This document shows, one piece after another, positions 1 through 6,936 of a DNA stretch of 27,155 nucleotides. A program made the position numbers and the translations under genes. The notes beneath the pieces were generated by a model. The model did no database searches and was not told where the DNA came from. It saw only the letters and a program-made list of their open reading frames with translations. Every line of letters begins with the position of its first letter. The first letter of the stretch is position 1. The DNA comes from a virus: positions 1 through 27,155 of IMG/VR virus record IMGVR_UViG_3300020281_000108; one strand, given 5' to 3'.

Positions 1-43
1 AATGGTTTACGATCCAGTATCCAGAAATGATAGTGCCTGACAT
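1..43 (-). CDS. Possible start of a further minus-strand gene, cut by the window edge
   Basis: An ATG lies 9 nt beyond the stop of the 110-aa gene, and an open frame of 14 codons (beginning M-S-G-T-I-I-S-G) runs off the left edge. The tight spacing fits the small-gene operon upstream. Only a few codons are visible, there is no clear ribosome binding site, and no function can be given. Confidence 0.25.
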   Translation of the reverse strand, partial: MSGTIISGYWIVNH

Positions 44-52
44 ACAGGCTCG

Positions 53-385
53 TTACGCATCTCGTGAATGACGTTTTGTTATGTGTCTATATTTAATGTG
101 CATATAGAACTGTTCTAACCACCATCTAAGTTTGTAAATTCCTGTACTCTTTTTTGTCTTGGTTTGTAATACAGCTAATGTTGCCTCTAGCTCTATTACT
201 TTCATCATTGCTTTAGATAATACTGCTTCAGCCCTGGCATGGTTCTTCATCATGTCTATACAAAAGGCTTTTAGTCTGTCTGTATCTTCACAAGCCATTA
301 CTTCTCTACATCGAAGTTCTATTGCCAGTTCAGCTTCGGGAGGTAGTTCCGTATGGATCATTTTCATAAAGCCATCGTTTTTCAT
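53..385 (-). CDS. Conserved small helical phage protein, function unknown
   Basis: A 110-aa protein with a helix-rich middle. Residues about 12-75 are a dense run of Glu, Ala, Leu, Met and Lys that looks like an amphipathic or coiled-coil helix; the last 30 residues are basic and aromatic (KLRWWLEQFY). The segment starting IHTELPPEAELAIEL resembles, from memory, small proteins of marine cyanophages, but I know of no assigned role. I chose the first ATG because the stop of the 58-aa gene upstream lies just 1 nt before it, which suggests translational coupling. A second candidate ATG pair follows 7-9 codons in. Cysteines at about 26, 32 and 43 do not form a recognisable metal motif. Confidence 0.7.
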   Translation of the reverse strand: MKNDGFMKMIHTELPPEAELAIELRCREVMACEDTDRLKAFCIDMMKNHARAEAVLSKAMMKVIELEATLAVLQTKTKKSTGIYKLRWWLEQFYMHIKYRHITKRHSRDA

Positions 386-386
386 A

Positions 387-563
387 TCATTGAAGATTTG
401 TAGTAGAGCCTGGATACATTCTGGCTTCGATAAAACTTACTGCCTGGTCATCTAATGTATTATCTGTTTGCTTTGCTATTGCTTTTAACAGATCAATAAT
501 TAATCTCTTCATTGCTTTGGATTTAATAAAGACTAGAAGGATAGGTTTTAAAATTTTTACCAT
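387..563 (-). CDS. Small 58-aa protein with hydrophobic amphipathic N-terminus
   Basis: A 58-codon frame starts MVKILKPILLVFIKS and ends in TTNLQ. The first 30 residues are a mix of hydrophobic and lysine residues that could form an amphipathic or membrane-associated helix; the last 25 are polar. Its TGA is followed after a single nucleotide by the ATG of the 110-aa gene, strong contextual support for a real operon partner. It diverges from the holin-like gene at 630. A weak GGGAAG lies rather far upstream as a possible ribosome binding site. A role near lysis or the membrane is a guess from composition and neighbours only. Confidence 0.65.
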   Translation of the reverse strand: MVKILKPILLVFIKSKAMKRLIIDLLKAIAKQTDNTLDDQAVSFIEARMYPGSTTNLQ

Positions 564-629
564 CGTTTTTATGTGTTACTTCCCAAACATAGCTAAATTG
601 CTAATATATAACAAGAGATATTACATTTC
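564..629. promoter_or_regulatory. Divergent intergenic region between left minus operon and plus cassette
   Basis: These 66 bases are the only DNA between two divergent transcription units, so promoters for both directions should lie here. The stretch is AT-rich and contains TAATATATAA around 602-611 on the plus strand and, on the opposite strand, TATATT (5 of 6 to the -10 consensus). I could not find a well-spaced -35 box for either, so exact promoter sites are not claimed. Confidence 0.35.
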
Positions 630-992
630 ATGGCTGAAGAGAAAAAAGGTATGATGGATAAGATAAAAGAAAAGTTTGAAGATAAAGAAGAACAATTTGA
701 GTACATCTCAGTTGCAGTAAGGCTTCTGGTAGTTTTTTGGAGTGGCCTTCTCGTTACGAGCAACTACTTGCCTAAGATCCCAGGTCTTACAACAGGAGAA
801 AAGCAGGATATAACTTTTCCCGCCAGCTTGCTCGCAACCGCACTTAGTTCTTTCGGGCTAGAACAAGCTAAAAAAGGTAATAAGAAAGACGATAAGGTTG
901 CAACAGAAAATGGTATGGTTCAGACTATAAGGGTAATAACACCTATTAAAATAGAAGGTGCTGAAGTAATCGACCCTAAACCTAAAAAATGA
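630..992 (+). CDS. Holin-like small membrane protein
   Basis: A 120-aa protein with a charged N-terminus (MAEEKKGMMDKIKEKFEDKEEQ), a hydrophobic segment at about residues 25-45 (SVAVRLLVVFWSGLLV), a second moderately hydrophobic stretch at about 60-75 ending SSFGLEQAKK, then a basic, polar tail. Two short membrane segments plus a charged tail is the usual layout of class II holins, and similar proteins occur, as I recall, in marine cyanophages. No endolysin is visible next to it, so a lysis role is inferred. It is the first gene of the plus-strand cassette, and its stop overlaps the next ATG in an ATGA junction. Confidence 0.65.
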   Translation: MAEEKKGMMDKIKEKFEDKEEQFEYISVAVRLLVVFWSGLLVTSNYLPKIPGLTTGEKQDITFPASLLATALSSFGLEQAKKGNKKDDKVATENGMVQTIRVITPIKIEGAEVIDPKPKK

Positions 993-1474
993 AAAAGCTA
1001 CTTCCATTTTTATTTCTTGTATCCGCACCAGCTTATGCGGATATGACACACAACATATCTTCTAGTGTAAAGTTTGAATCTTTATCGGCTGCAAGTACAG
1101 CAGATAAGATCGGATCTAGTTACAGCATCTCAGGTAATAATGTAACAACAGTAGATTCTAATTCAGCAGCTACAATAGGTGGCTTTGGATCTGTGACTAA
1201 TGGCGTACCAGCAGTGACTTTTCCTTCTGCTACACAAGCTACCAGTGGTGAAGCGTTCAGTTTTTCCACTAGCTATTTAGAGGGAGATGCCACACCAGGT
1301 AGTGCAGTTACAGTTGGCACTGTTCCAAACTTCAGTGATTTGACTTCAACTTCTGCGGGATCTGTAGGAACAGCAGCAGTAGCACTAGATAATCACAATA
1401 TTACAATGACACCTGGAACTGGAACGGGTATCGTGATAACAGGTCAGTTTGTCGTTGATCTTACTATCGAATGA
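989..1474 (+). CDS. Secreted Ser/Thr-rich protein with Sec signal peptide
   Basis: A 161-aa protein starting with a classical signal peptide: MKK, a hydrophobic core LLPFLFLVSAP, and an AYA-D cleavage site near residue 18. The mature part is rich in Ser, Thr, Gly, Ala and Val with almost no charge, and is predicted by eye to be beta-rich. It has no cysteine and no catalytic motif that I recognise. It overlaps the holin-like gene and the next gene by 4 nt (ATGA both times), so the cassette is translationally coupled. The product probably acts in the periplasm or outside the host, or sits on the virion. The family appears in marine cyanophages as hypothetical proteins (memory, not checked). Confidence 0.75.
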   Translation: MKKLLPFLFLVSAPAYADMTHNISSSVKFESLSAASTADKIGSSYSISGNNVTTVDSNSAATIGGFGSVTNGVPAVTFPSATQATSGEAFSFSTSYLEGDATPGSAVTVGTVPNFSDLTSTSAGSVGTAAVALDNHNITMTPGTGTGIVITGQFVVDLTIE

Positions 1475-1896
1475 GGAGGCTACTTCTTCTTGGTTTTGTT
1501 ATATCTGCTCCTTGCTACGCTGTTCCAGTTATTCCAAATTTCACACAAGGAAGTTCTACCAGCCGAACAGAAACTTCCACAATTATTACAGAATCTATAC
1601 GAACAACAGAATATAATTCTGGGTTTCTCTATTCAGTTACAGGATCAGGAATACAACATGACGGATCTTCTATATCTCCAGCAGCTACTACTGTCAGCGA
1701 AACTATAAACGGAACTACTTATACATGGCAGGGATTAAATTTAGATCAAAGACCAAACTGGACTCAAACAAACCAAGGAGATGCTTTTCAATTTACAGAA
1801 GTTTATCAAGCACCTGGAATGGAATCCGTAACCGACATAACCCGAACCATAGAAAGCACAAGTGTAACAGATACCACAACTATCTTCTCGCAATAA
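1471..1896 (+). CDS. Second secreted Ser/Thr-rich protein with Sec signal peptide
   Basis: A 141-aa protein with signal peptide MRRLLLLGFVISAPCYA and likely cleavage after residue 17. The mature chain is dominated by Thr, Ser, Ile and Glu, with beta-like segments such as GTTYTWQGLNLDQR and TSVTDTTTIFSQ. Its signal core resembles that of the preceding protein, and the mature parts share the SGxAF or GDAF sequence style (SGEAFSFSTSY versus QGDAFQFTEVY), suggesting an old duplication. The start is an ATGA overlap with the previous stop and is followed at once by GGAGG. The last 170 bases are also open in the frame of the next gene. Confidence 0.72.
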   Translation: MRRLLLLGFVISAPCYAVPVIPNFTQGSSTSRTETSTIITESIRTTEYNSGFLYSVTGSGIQHDGSSISPAATTVSETINGTTYTWQGLNLDQRPNWTQTNQGDAFQFTEVYQAPGMESVTDITRTIESTSVTDTTTIFSQ

Positions 1897-2510
1897 GCCT
1901 TATAAGTAATCCAGTATTTGCCAATACAAGCAATACGGCTGCACCTGTGGCACAATCATCATCTTCAGTATCAAACTTCGCAACCCAAGTTTTAGGTGGT
2001 CCGATGGTAGAAAATCAGTATGGAAATGGAATAGTCTGTTCTGGCCCACAAATGGGTATTAGCCCTTTTATAACTACAACATATAATCAAAGAAGGCCAC
2101 AAGATTATATCTACCATACCCCTGTTTATGACAATACAGATGCCAATAATGACAACGTGCCAGATAATCCAGGAAACATTCTTTACTATCAGGAAAACTA
2201 TAGTGGTAATAAGGATTCTTTAGGACTTAATTTTGGAATAGCACTTACATTTAATATTCCACTAGATAATAGGTTTCAAGACTCTTGTTTAGACGCTGCA
2301 AATACTCAAATAAAATTACAAAAACAAGAATTAAATGCAAAAATGCTTAACTATGAAATAGCCCGATTGAAAAATTGTGGTGAACTTATGCTGGCTGGTA
2401 TATACTTCGATCCAAAAAGCGAGTACGCAAAATTATGCGAAGGAGTCCGTATCGCTCCAAAACCTAATCAAGTTATACCGCACACTCACGAACTCAAAAT
2501 AGGTCAGTAG
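1725..2510 (+). CDS. Third secreted protein of the cassette; true start uncertain
   Basis: From about residue 53 this frame reads as a secreted protein: hydrophobic NYLLAISLISNP, VFA-N cleavage site, then a mature part of roughly 195 aa with NQYGNGIVCSGPQMGISPF, NVPDNPGNILYYQ, GIALTFNIPL and EIARLKNCGELMLAGIYF. These motifs match, from memory, a protein widespread in marine cyanophages, of unknown function. A helical stretch near the C-terminus and three to four cysteines may give a disulfide-stabilised fold. The only in-frame ATG is at 1725, but residues 1-52 lie over the preceding gene and look like out-of-frame translation (rich in Arg, Asn, His, Lys). No ATG, GTG or TTG lies near the signal peptide, so either a rare start or a small mutation is involved. 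Confidence 0.7.
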   Translation: MAGIKFRSKTKLDSNKPRRCFSIYRSLSSTWNGIRNRHNPNHRKHKCNRYHNYLLAISLISNPVFANTSNTAAPVAQSSSSVSNFATQVLGGPMVENQYGNGIVCSGPQMGISPFITTTYNQRRPQDYIYHTPVYDNTDANNDNVPDNPGNILYYQENYSGNKDSLGLNFGIALTFNIPLDNRFQDSCLDAANTQIKLQKQELNAKMLNYEIARLKNCGELMLAGIYFDPKSEYAKLCEGVRIAPKPNQVIPHTHELKIGQ

Positions 2511-2538
2511 ATAAGTCACGGGTATTACACTTATCTAC
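2507..2538. terminator. Bidirectional hairpin between convergent genes
   Basis: GTAGATAAGT and ACTTATCTAC form a perfect 10-bp inverted repeat with a 12-nt loop. It overlaps the stop codon of the third secreted protein and sits 6 nt beyond the stop of the convergent 214-aa gene. On the plus strand it is followed within about 20 nt by a T-rich stretch; on the minus strand by CTATTTT. Position and symmetry suit a terminator for both convergent transcripts, though the stem is AT-rich and neither U tract is immediate. Confidence 0.55.
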
Positions 2539-2544
2539 GGATAA

Positions 2545-3189
2545 TTATTCTACTTTATTTTTCTTCTTTGTCAGCTTCTTAAATAAATTTTTTATTAGAG
2601 GTTTTATGATATTAAGCAATAGTGGAGTAGAGGCAGCAACAGTAGCAATAACAGCAGTGCTAACAAGCTGTGGAGGATTCGGTATGTATTGCTCGATGAA
2701 TTTAACGTCCTCATAAAGCGTTATACATTTACTACCATCTTCGCTTCTTTTATGTCCGATAACACGCTCTAATTTAAACTCTGAAGCATATTGGCCTACT
2801 CTTTGGTCATTCGGTCCAGGACACTCAACGAAAAGCGGTTTATCTTCTTTTTTCTTTGGTTCGTATTTTGGAGGCTCTACTGTTGGCGGTACAAACTCTT
2901 CTGTCTGATTGGGGGTTTCAGCTTGCGTGTATTTAAATTCGTTGGGGTTATACTCCAAAGGTTCAAAACTAGGAATACTGAAGTTACCACATTCTGTATA
3001 TGTTCCATATTCATCTTTAGGGTTGTCAATGAGGCTGGTTAAGTTATTTCTATGTACTCTTACACAACCTGGAATATCTACAACAGGTTTATTTATGTAG
3101 TTTACTACTGGATTATTAAAGTTCCATATCGGTATTTCGTGTATCTGAATCTCGTTTATTTTAAAACGAGGTATTTCAGTCGTAGGCAT
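2545..3189 (-). CDS. Proline-rich protein with C-terminal membrane anchor
   Basis: A 214-aa protein with no signal peptide. Residues about 36-70 hold IPGCVRVHRNN and a second Cys region (YTECG). The middle (90-125) is rich in Pro, Glu and Lys (VEPPKYEPKKKEDKP), followed by a Cys pair (VECPGPNDQRVG and KCITLYEDVKF). A hydrophobic segment at about 177-196 (STAVIATVAASTPLLLNI) is followed by a strongly basic tail, which suggests a C-terminal membrane anchor. I recall the IPGC, CPxPNxxRxG and LYEDV motifs from cyanophage hypothetical proteins. It starts 14 nt inside the zinc-ribbon gene upstream and converges on the secreted-protein cassette. Function unknown; surface or membrane exclusion is only a guess. 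Confidence 0.75.
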   Translation of the reverse strand: MPTTEIPRFKINEIQIHEIPIWNFNNPVVNYINKPVVDIPGCVRVHRNNLTSLIDNPKDEYGTYTECGNFSIPSFEPLEYNPNEFKYTQAETPNQTEEFVPPTVEPPKYEPKKKEDKPLFVECPGPNDQRVGQYASEFKLERVIGHKRSEDGSKCITLYEDVKFIEQYIPNPPQLVSTAVIATVAASTPLLLNIIKPLIKNLFKKLTKKKNKVE

Positions 3190-3340
3190 CTCGTTTCTTT
3201 AAAACTTCCACTTCTGAATAACACCTGGGACAACTTAAATTAGTTCTTACAGAAAACTCAGGATATAAATTTCCCATAGATTCATCAACATCAATATCCC
3301 CACTTGGTATAAGTTCAGCGTCACACCAATAACAATTCAT
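3176..3340 (-). CDS. 54-aa zinc-ribbon protein
   Basis: A frame of 54 codons begins MNCYWCDAEL and carries two knuckles: C3-x2-C6 near the start and C37-x2-C40 (LSCPRCYSE) in the second half. Four cysteines spaced CxxC-30-CxxC are the pattern of a small zinc ribbon. Its ATG overlaps the stop of the 73-aa membrane protein (ATGA), and its end overlaps the start of the 214-aa gene by 14 nt, so it is firmly placed in the operon. Proteins of this size and start (MNCYxC) are common, as I recall, in cyanophages. Nucleic-acid or protein binding is likely, but the partner is unknown. Confidence 0.75.
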   Translation of the reverse strand: MNCYWCDAELIPSGDIDVDESMGNLYPEFSVRTNLSCPRCYSEVEVLKKRDAYD

Positions 3341-3558
3341 TTTTTAGGTAAAGGTATAGATGGCCCTGTTGCTTCTGGCATAACATTATTTAAAACTTTA
3401 GGCATAGCACCCTGCACATTTCCAAGAATTTCGTTCATAACTTGAGACTTGAAATTTTCTGATGTTACATATTTGTAGCCTAAATACGCTCCACCACTCA
3501 TGGAAGCTACCATAAGAAAAGATACAATACTTAAAACGTTAGCAATTTTTTGAAACAT
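3337..3558 (-). CDS. Small single-pass membrane protein
   Basis: A 73-aa protein with a short basic N-terminus (MFQKIANVLS), one hydrophobic helix at about residues 8-30 (VLSIVSFLMVASMSGGAYLG), then a polar stretch and a Pro-rich tail ending PSIPLPKK. The start is supported by an AGGAGGG ribosome binding site 12 nt upstream in the 35-nt gap before it. It resembles small proteins of marine cyanophages by memory. Its stop overlaps the zinc-ribbon ATG. It could be a lysis accessory or an inner-membrane protein used during infection; nothing in the sequence decides this. Confidence 0.7.
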   Translation of the reverse strand: MFQKIANVLSIVSFLMVASMSGGAYLGYKYVTSENFKSQVMNEILGNVQGAMPKVLNNVMPEATGPSIPLPKK

Positions 3559-3593
3559 GATTAAAGAAGCCCTCCTAAAAGCTTGTATGCCAA

Positions 3594-3824
3594 TTACTTT
3601 GATGACTTTGGCTTTGATTCTTGGGTTAGCTCCACTGTACCTGTTGGCTGGGATTCTTGCTCGATCTTCTTCAATAACATCTCCTTCGCCTGTATCCCGC
3701 CCTCAATCAGTAAAATAGTTTTTGTTTCTTCTTCTAAAACTTTTTGTGCTTGGTTCCTGGTTTGAACGTGTTTTGCTAGTTCTTCTTTCCATTGAACTAA
3801 TTGTTTTTCAATAATACCTTTCAT
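3594..3824 (-). CDS. 76-aa coiled-coil protein
   Basis: The first 60 residues form a likely single helix or coiled coil with alternating charge (IEKQLVQWKEELAKHVQTR, QKVLEEETKTILLIEGG), followed by a polar Ser/Thr/Lys tail. Its ATG lies 3 nt after the stop of the 517-aa fibre gene, so it belongs to the late transcript. Similar short helical proteins occur downstream of fibre genes in marine phages as I recall. A chaperone or adaptor role for the fibres is possible but not shown. Confidence 0.65.
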   Translation of the reverse strand: MKGIIEKQLVQWKEELAKHVQTRNQAQKVLEEETKTILLIEGGIQAKEMLLKKIEQESQPTGTVELTQESKPKSSK

Positions 3825-3827
3825 AAA

Positions 3828-5381
3828 TCAAACGATAGTAAGAGTTTCTCCTGCTCCTACAGTAACAGTAACACCGCTATCTATAGTGATAGGACCAGCA
3901 GACATAGCATTTTTGCCGTTAGTAATAGTATAGTCAGTAGTTACATTCTGACCATTTTCGTAAAAAATTTCATCAGATCCACCACCTGTAGCTCCAGCCG
4001 ATATGCCTGTTAATGCAGATCCATCTCCAGAAAAAGCAGTTGCAGTTAATGTGCCATTTGAAGAATTAAATGCTAAGTTTGACCCACTTTTAGGAGCTAA
4101 ATTACCAGTTGCAGCAGTAGCAAACAAAGGAAAACAAGTAGTATCAGAAGATTCGTCAGCTACAGTTACAGTTGTTGCGATAGCAGCAGTACCAGAGGTA
4201 TCTTGATTTCCAGAAGTGTTTACACCTGGAAGATTTATATTTCCTGTTCCATCAAATGATACTCCACCAATGTTTCGTGCAGTTTCAAGAGCCGTTGCAG
4301 TTGCAGCATTTCCTGTAGTGTCCTGGTTTAACGTGCCAACGACAAAATCTATAGTGCCATCGCTATCCTGGTATGTTACTGTTATGCCTGTCTCAGTATT
4401 ACCAGTAAGCATACCTCCAACAATGTCTTGAACTTGCTCATTAGTCAGAGTTGCAGTTATGTAGCCAGCACCATTGGTAATCGCATTATTGTTCAAAGAA
4501 ATATTTGCCGTTCCATCAAATGAAACTCCTGCAATAGTTCTCGCAGTTTCCAAAGCTGTAGCTGTAGCAGCGTTTCCAGTTGTATCTTGGTTCAGAGTTG
4601 CGACTCTAGCTGCTGCAAGCGTTCCAGAAGAAATATTAGAAGCATTTGTGGTATCTGTGGTAGCCGAAGCTGCAAGGCCAAGCATTGTTCTAACAGCACT
4701 TGGAGCAATTTCCTCTATTACCCCTGCACCACTTGAATCTCTGCCTAAAATTCTATTTGTTGCTGATACATTTTGAATTTTGGCATAAGTAACGGCATCA
4801 TCTGTTATTGATGCAGTAGCTATTTGGCCAAAAGACATAACGCCGCTACCATCAGTTTTTAAAACGTGGTTAGCTGATCCATCAGCAGAAGGTAAAGTAA
4901 ATTCAACACCTGCTGAAAGAGTGTCAACAGGCTTAAATTTTAAAAAGTTAGCTGTTGTTCTATCTCTGAACATCAACTTACTAACAGCGGAACTCGTACC
5001 TTGTATCGTTACTCCTTCTGAGCTAACTAAAACTCTTTGAACTGGCGTACTAGCTTGGTCGTAAAGTGAAAAAACGTTACTTGCAGAATATTGAGTTATT
5101 GTTTCAAAAGTAGGGTCCGCGCCGTTATTTGCTCTTAAAAATTTTCCGTCATTATTTACAGTTCCATGCTCTATTTTTGCTAAAGTTACTGCCTCATCAG
5201 CAATTTTAGCCGTGGTTATATCTCCATCATCTACTCCACCACTTATTTCAACAATAGATCCACCATCATTTTTGGTAAATAGCTTACCTGTATCTGTTCT
5301 TAGTGCTACTTCTCCAACAACTAAATCGCTAGTGCCTGGATCGCTACCAGAACCCCTTTTAAGTTTAATTGTGTTTGCCAT
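3828..5381 (-). CDS. Large modular tail fibre protein
   Basis: A 517-aa protein rich in Thr, Ala, Gly, Ser, Asn and Asp, typical of trimeric beta-structured fibres. The N-terminus (MANTIKLKRGSGSDPG, then GEVALRTDTGKLF) is shared in style with the 511-aa neighbour and probably attaches the fibre. A repeat starting TLNQDTTGNAATATALETAR occurs at about residues 260-297 and again at 348-385. The last 48 residues (from DEIFYENGQN) match the C-terminus of the 257-aa fibre at 36 of 48 positions. Translation start is backed by AGGAGGT 10 nt upstream. The host-receptor role is inferred from position after J and composition. Confidence 0.85.
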   Translation of the reverse strand: MANTIKLKRGSGSDPGTSDLVVGEVALRTDTGKLFTKNDGGSIVEISGGVDDGDITTAKIADEAVTLAKIEHGTVNNDGKFLRANNGADPTFETITQYSASNVFSLYDQASTPVQRVLVSSEGVTIQGTSSAVSKLMFRDRTTANFLKFKPVDTLSAGVEFTLPSADGSANHVLKTDGSGVMSFGQIATASITDDAVTYAKIQNVSATNRILGRDSSGAGVIEEIAPSAVRTMLGLAASATTDTTNASNISSGTLAAARVATLNQDTTGNAATATALETARTIAGVSFDGTANISLNNNAITNGAGYITATLTNEQVQDIVGGMLTGNTETGITVTYQDSDGTIDFVVGTLNQDTTGNAATATALETARNIGGVSFDGTGNINLPGVNTSGNQDTSGTAAIATTVTVADESSDTTCFPLFATAATGNLAPKSGSNLAFNSSNGTLTATAFSGDGSALTGISAGATGGGSDEIFYENGQNVTTDYTITNGKNAMSAGPITIDSGVTVTVGAGETLTIV

Positions 5382-5400
5382 GAGCTTCTACCTCCTAGCT

Positions 5401-6936
5401 CTAGTATGAACCACCATCTATGTTAAAGCTGGAGGCACTTTCATCTTCTAAAAACGTAACCACATCAGATAATGCAACTTGCTTCATCGTTCCATTATCA
5501 TTTAAAACCACTCTGTCTGCTGCTGCCAAAGTTGTTGAACTTGCAGATGTCGCTCCATCTAATAAATTAAGTTCAGCAGTTGTAGCTGTAACTCCATCAA
5601 GAATATTTAGTTCTGAAGCAGTAGATGTTACTCCATCTAAAATATTCAATTCAGCAGTTGTAACAGTAGCTCCATCAAGTATTTGTATTTCAGCTTCAGT
5701 CAAAGCAGCCAGAGCAGCAGATCCACCTGATTGACAGCCAGATAAGTTATCGAGGTCAGCATCATAAGCCTGTACTTGGCTTCCAATCGCAACTCCAAGA
5801 CTTGCTCTGGCAGTTGCTCCAGATTCGAGTACAAAATTAGATCCATTTCCAACAATAAAGTTGCTATCTGTAGGAGTTAAACCAGCTATATCAGTAAGTT
5901 GTGCATCAAAAGCCTGGACATCTGATCCAATCGCAACACCTAAAGCAGTTCTAGCTGCACTTGCACTTGTAGCACCCGTTCCACCATCGCCAATAGCAAG
6001 TGTTCCTGTTATAGAACTAGCAGCAAGATCAACAGCAATTTCAGCAGATTCAATAACAAGTCCACCATTAGATTTAAGATCCGCAGATAAAGTATTACCT
6101 GATTTTTCTAAACCATTTCCTGCTGTTATTTGACCAGCACCAGAAAATTGTGAAAATACTAAGTTATTAGTTCCTACTACAGCAGATCCTTTGTTGCTTG
6201 TACAAACAAAACCATTTTCAGCATTTACAGTTCCCTGTTCTATAAAAACAAACGCACCAGCAGCGTCAGCACCCGTAGCTAAATCATCTGCCCTGGTTGG
6301 AGCACCAGAAGCATTGACTATATAGATACCATTCTCTGTCTGAGTACTTTGGTCTTTGATAAGTATTCTGTCATTAGTAGCTAATGTAATACCATCAATA
6401 GTTTGACCATTAGCAAAAGCAGAAGCTAACGTGCCATTTGCTGTTGTGGTTGCTTTTACAGAATTTTTGACATCTAATCCCTGAGAAACACCATCTACAT
6501 AAGATTTATTTGCAGCATCAGTAGAAGCAGTAGGTGTAGCTAAGTTTGTTATTTTTTGACTATTTAAAGATACAGCAGCAGCAGGAGCAGCCATTTCTGC
6601 CAATGTATTGGTGCGTACTCCAGCATCAAAATCAGATATTTTTGTATGAGCCAGGGAAGGAATATCATCACTTACTAATGCTCTGAATGTAGGTGCAGCA
6701 GCACTTCCAGTTGTAGGGCCAGCTAATACAATATTTGCGTTTCTAGTTGTTGCTTTATCAAAAAATGCTCCTTTACCACCAATAGGCTCAATACTTGTTG
6801 CAGATCCTCCTGCTCCTCCAGTTCCTTTACCAATAATTAAAACTTCATCGCCTTCTCTAAAAGCTATTTCAGCATTTTCTAATGACGTTGGGTTTGACGA
6901 TCCAGTGGATCTTTTAATTCTAATTGTATTAGCCAT
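5401..6936 (-). CDS. Large tail fibre protein with ELNILDG repeats
   Basis: A 511-aa low-complexity structural protein. The N-terminus (MANTIRIKRSTGSSNP, GDEVLIIGKG) is paralogous to that of the 517-aa fibre. The middle carries NLATPTASTDAANKSYVDG and a segment ENGIYIVNASGAPTRADD, both common in marine phage fibres. Two copies of ARTALGVAIGSDVQAFDAQL and ARASLGVAIGSQVQAYDADL-type units follow, then three 13-residue ILDG repeats near residues 418-460. It ends FNIDGGSY. The stop of the 72-aa gene upstream overlaps its ATG by 1 nt (TGATG). Likely a distal fibre or receptor-binding protein. Confidence 0.85.
   Translation of the reverse strand: MANTIRIKRSTGSSNPTSLENAEIAFREGDEVLIIGKGTGGAGGSATSIEPIGGKGAFFDKATTRNANIVLAGPTTGSAAAPTFRALVSDDIPSLAHTKISDFDAGVRTNTLAEMAAPAAAVSLNSQKITNLATPTASTDAANKSYVDGVSQGLDVKNSVKATTTANGTLASAFANGQTIDGITLATNDRILIKDQSTQTENGIYIVNASGAPTRADDLATGADAAGAFVFIEQGTVNAENGFVCTSNKGSAVVGTNNLVFSQFSGAGQITAGNGLEKSGNTLSADLKSNGGLVIESAEIAVDLAASSITGTLAIGDGGTGATSASAARTALGVAIGSDVQAFDAQLTDIAGLTPTDSNFIVGNGSNFVLESGATARASLGVAIGSQVQAYDADLDNLSGCQSGGSAALAALTEAEIQILDGATVTTAELNILDGVTSTASELNILDGVTATTAELNLLDGATSASSTTLAAADRVVLNDNGTMKQVALSDVVTFLEDESASSFNIDGGSY
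5551..5683 (-). repeat. 39-bp tandem repeats coding for 13-residue ILDG units
   Basis: Three tandem units in the 511-aa fibre encode ILDGATVTTAELN, ILDGVTSTASELN and ILDGVTATTAELN, followed by a partial LLDGAT. Each is 39 bp, with DNA divergence at synonymous sites, so the array is old enough to have drifted. Such ELNxLDG arrays are common in marine phage fibres and probably form stacked beta turns. Confidence 0.85.

Noticed and set aside
159-455. 98-codon plus-strand frame over the left minus genes
   Set aside because: It lies opposite two well-coupled minus-strand genes and its product is a low-complexity shadow with no recognisable domain.
1471-2510. Programmed frameshift joining the second and third secreted proteins
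   Set aside because: No slippery heptamer before the TAA at 1894-1896, and the third protein has its own signal peptide, which argues for a separate product.
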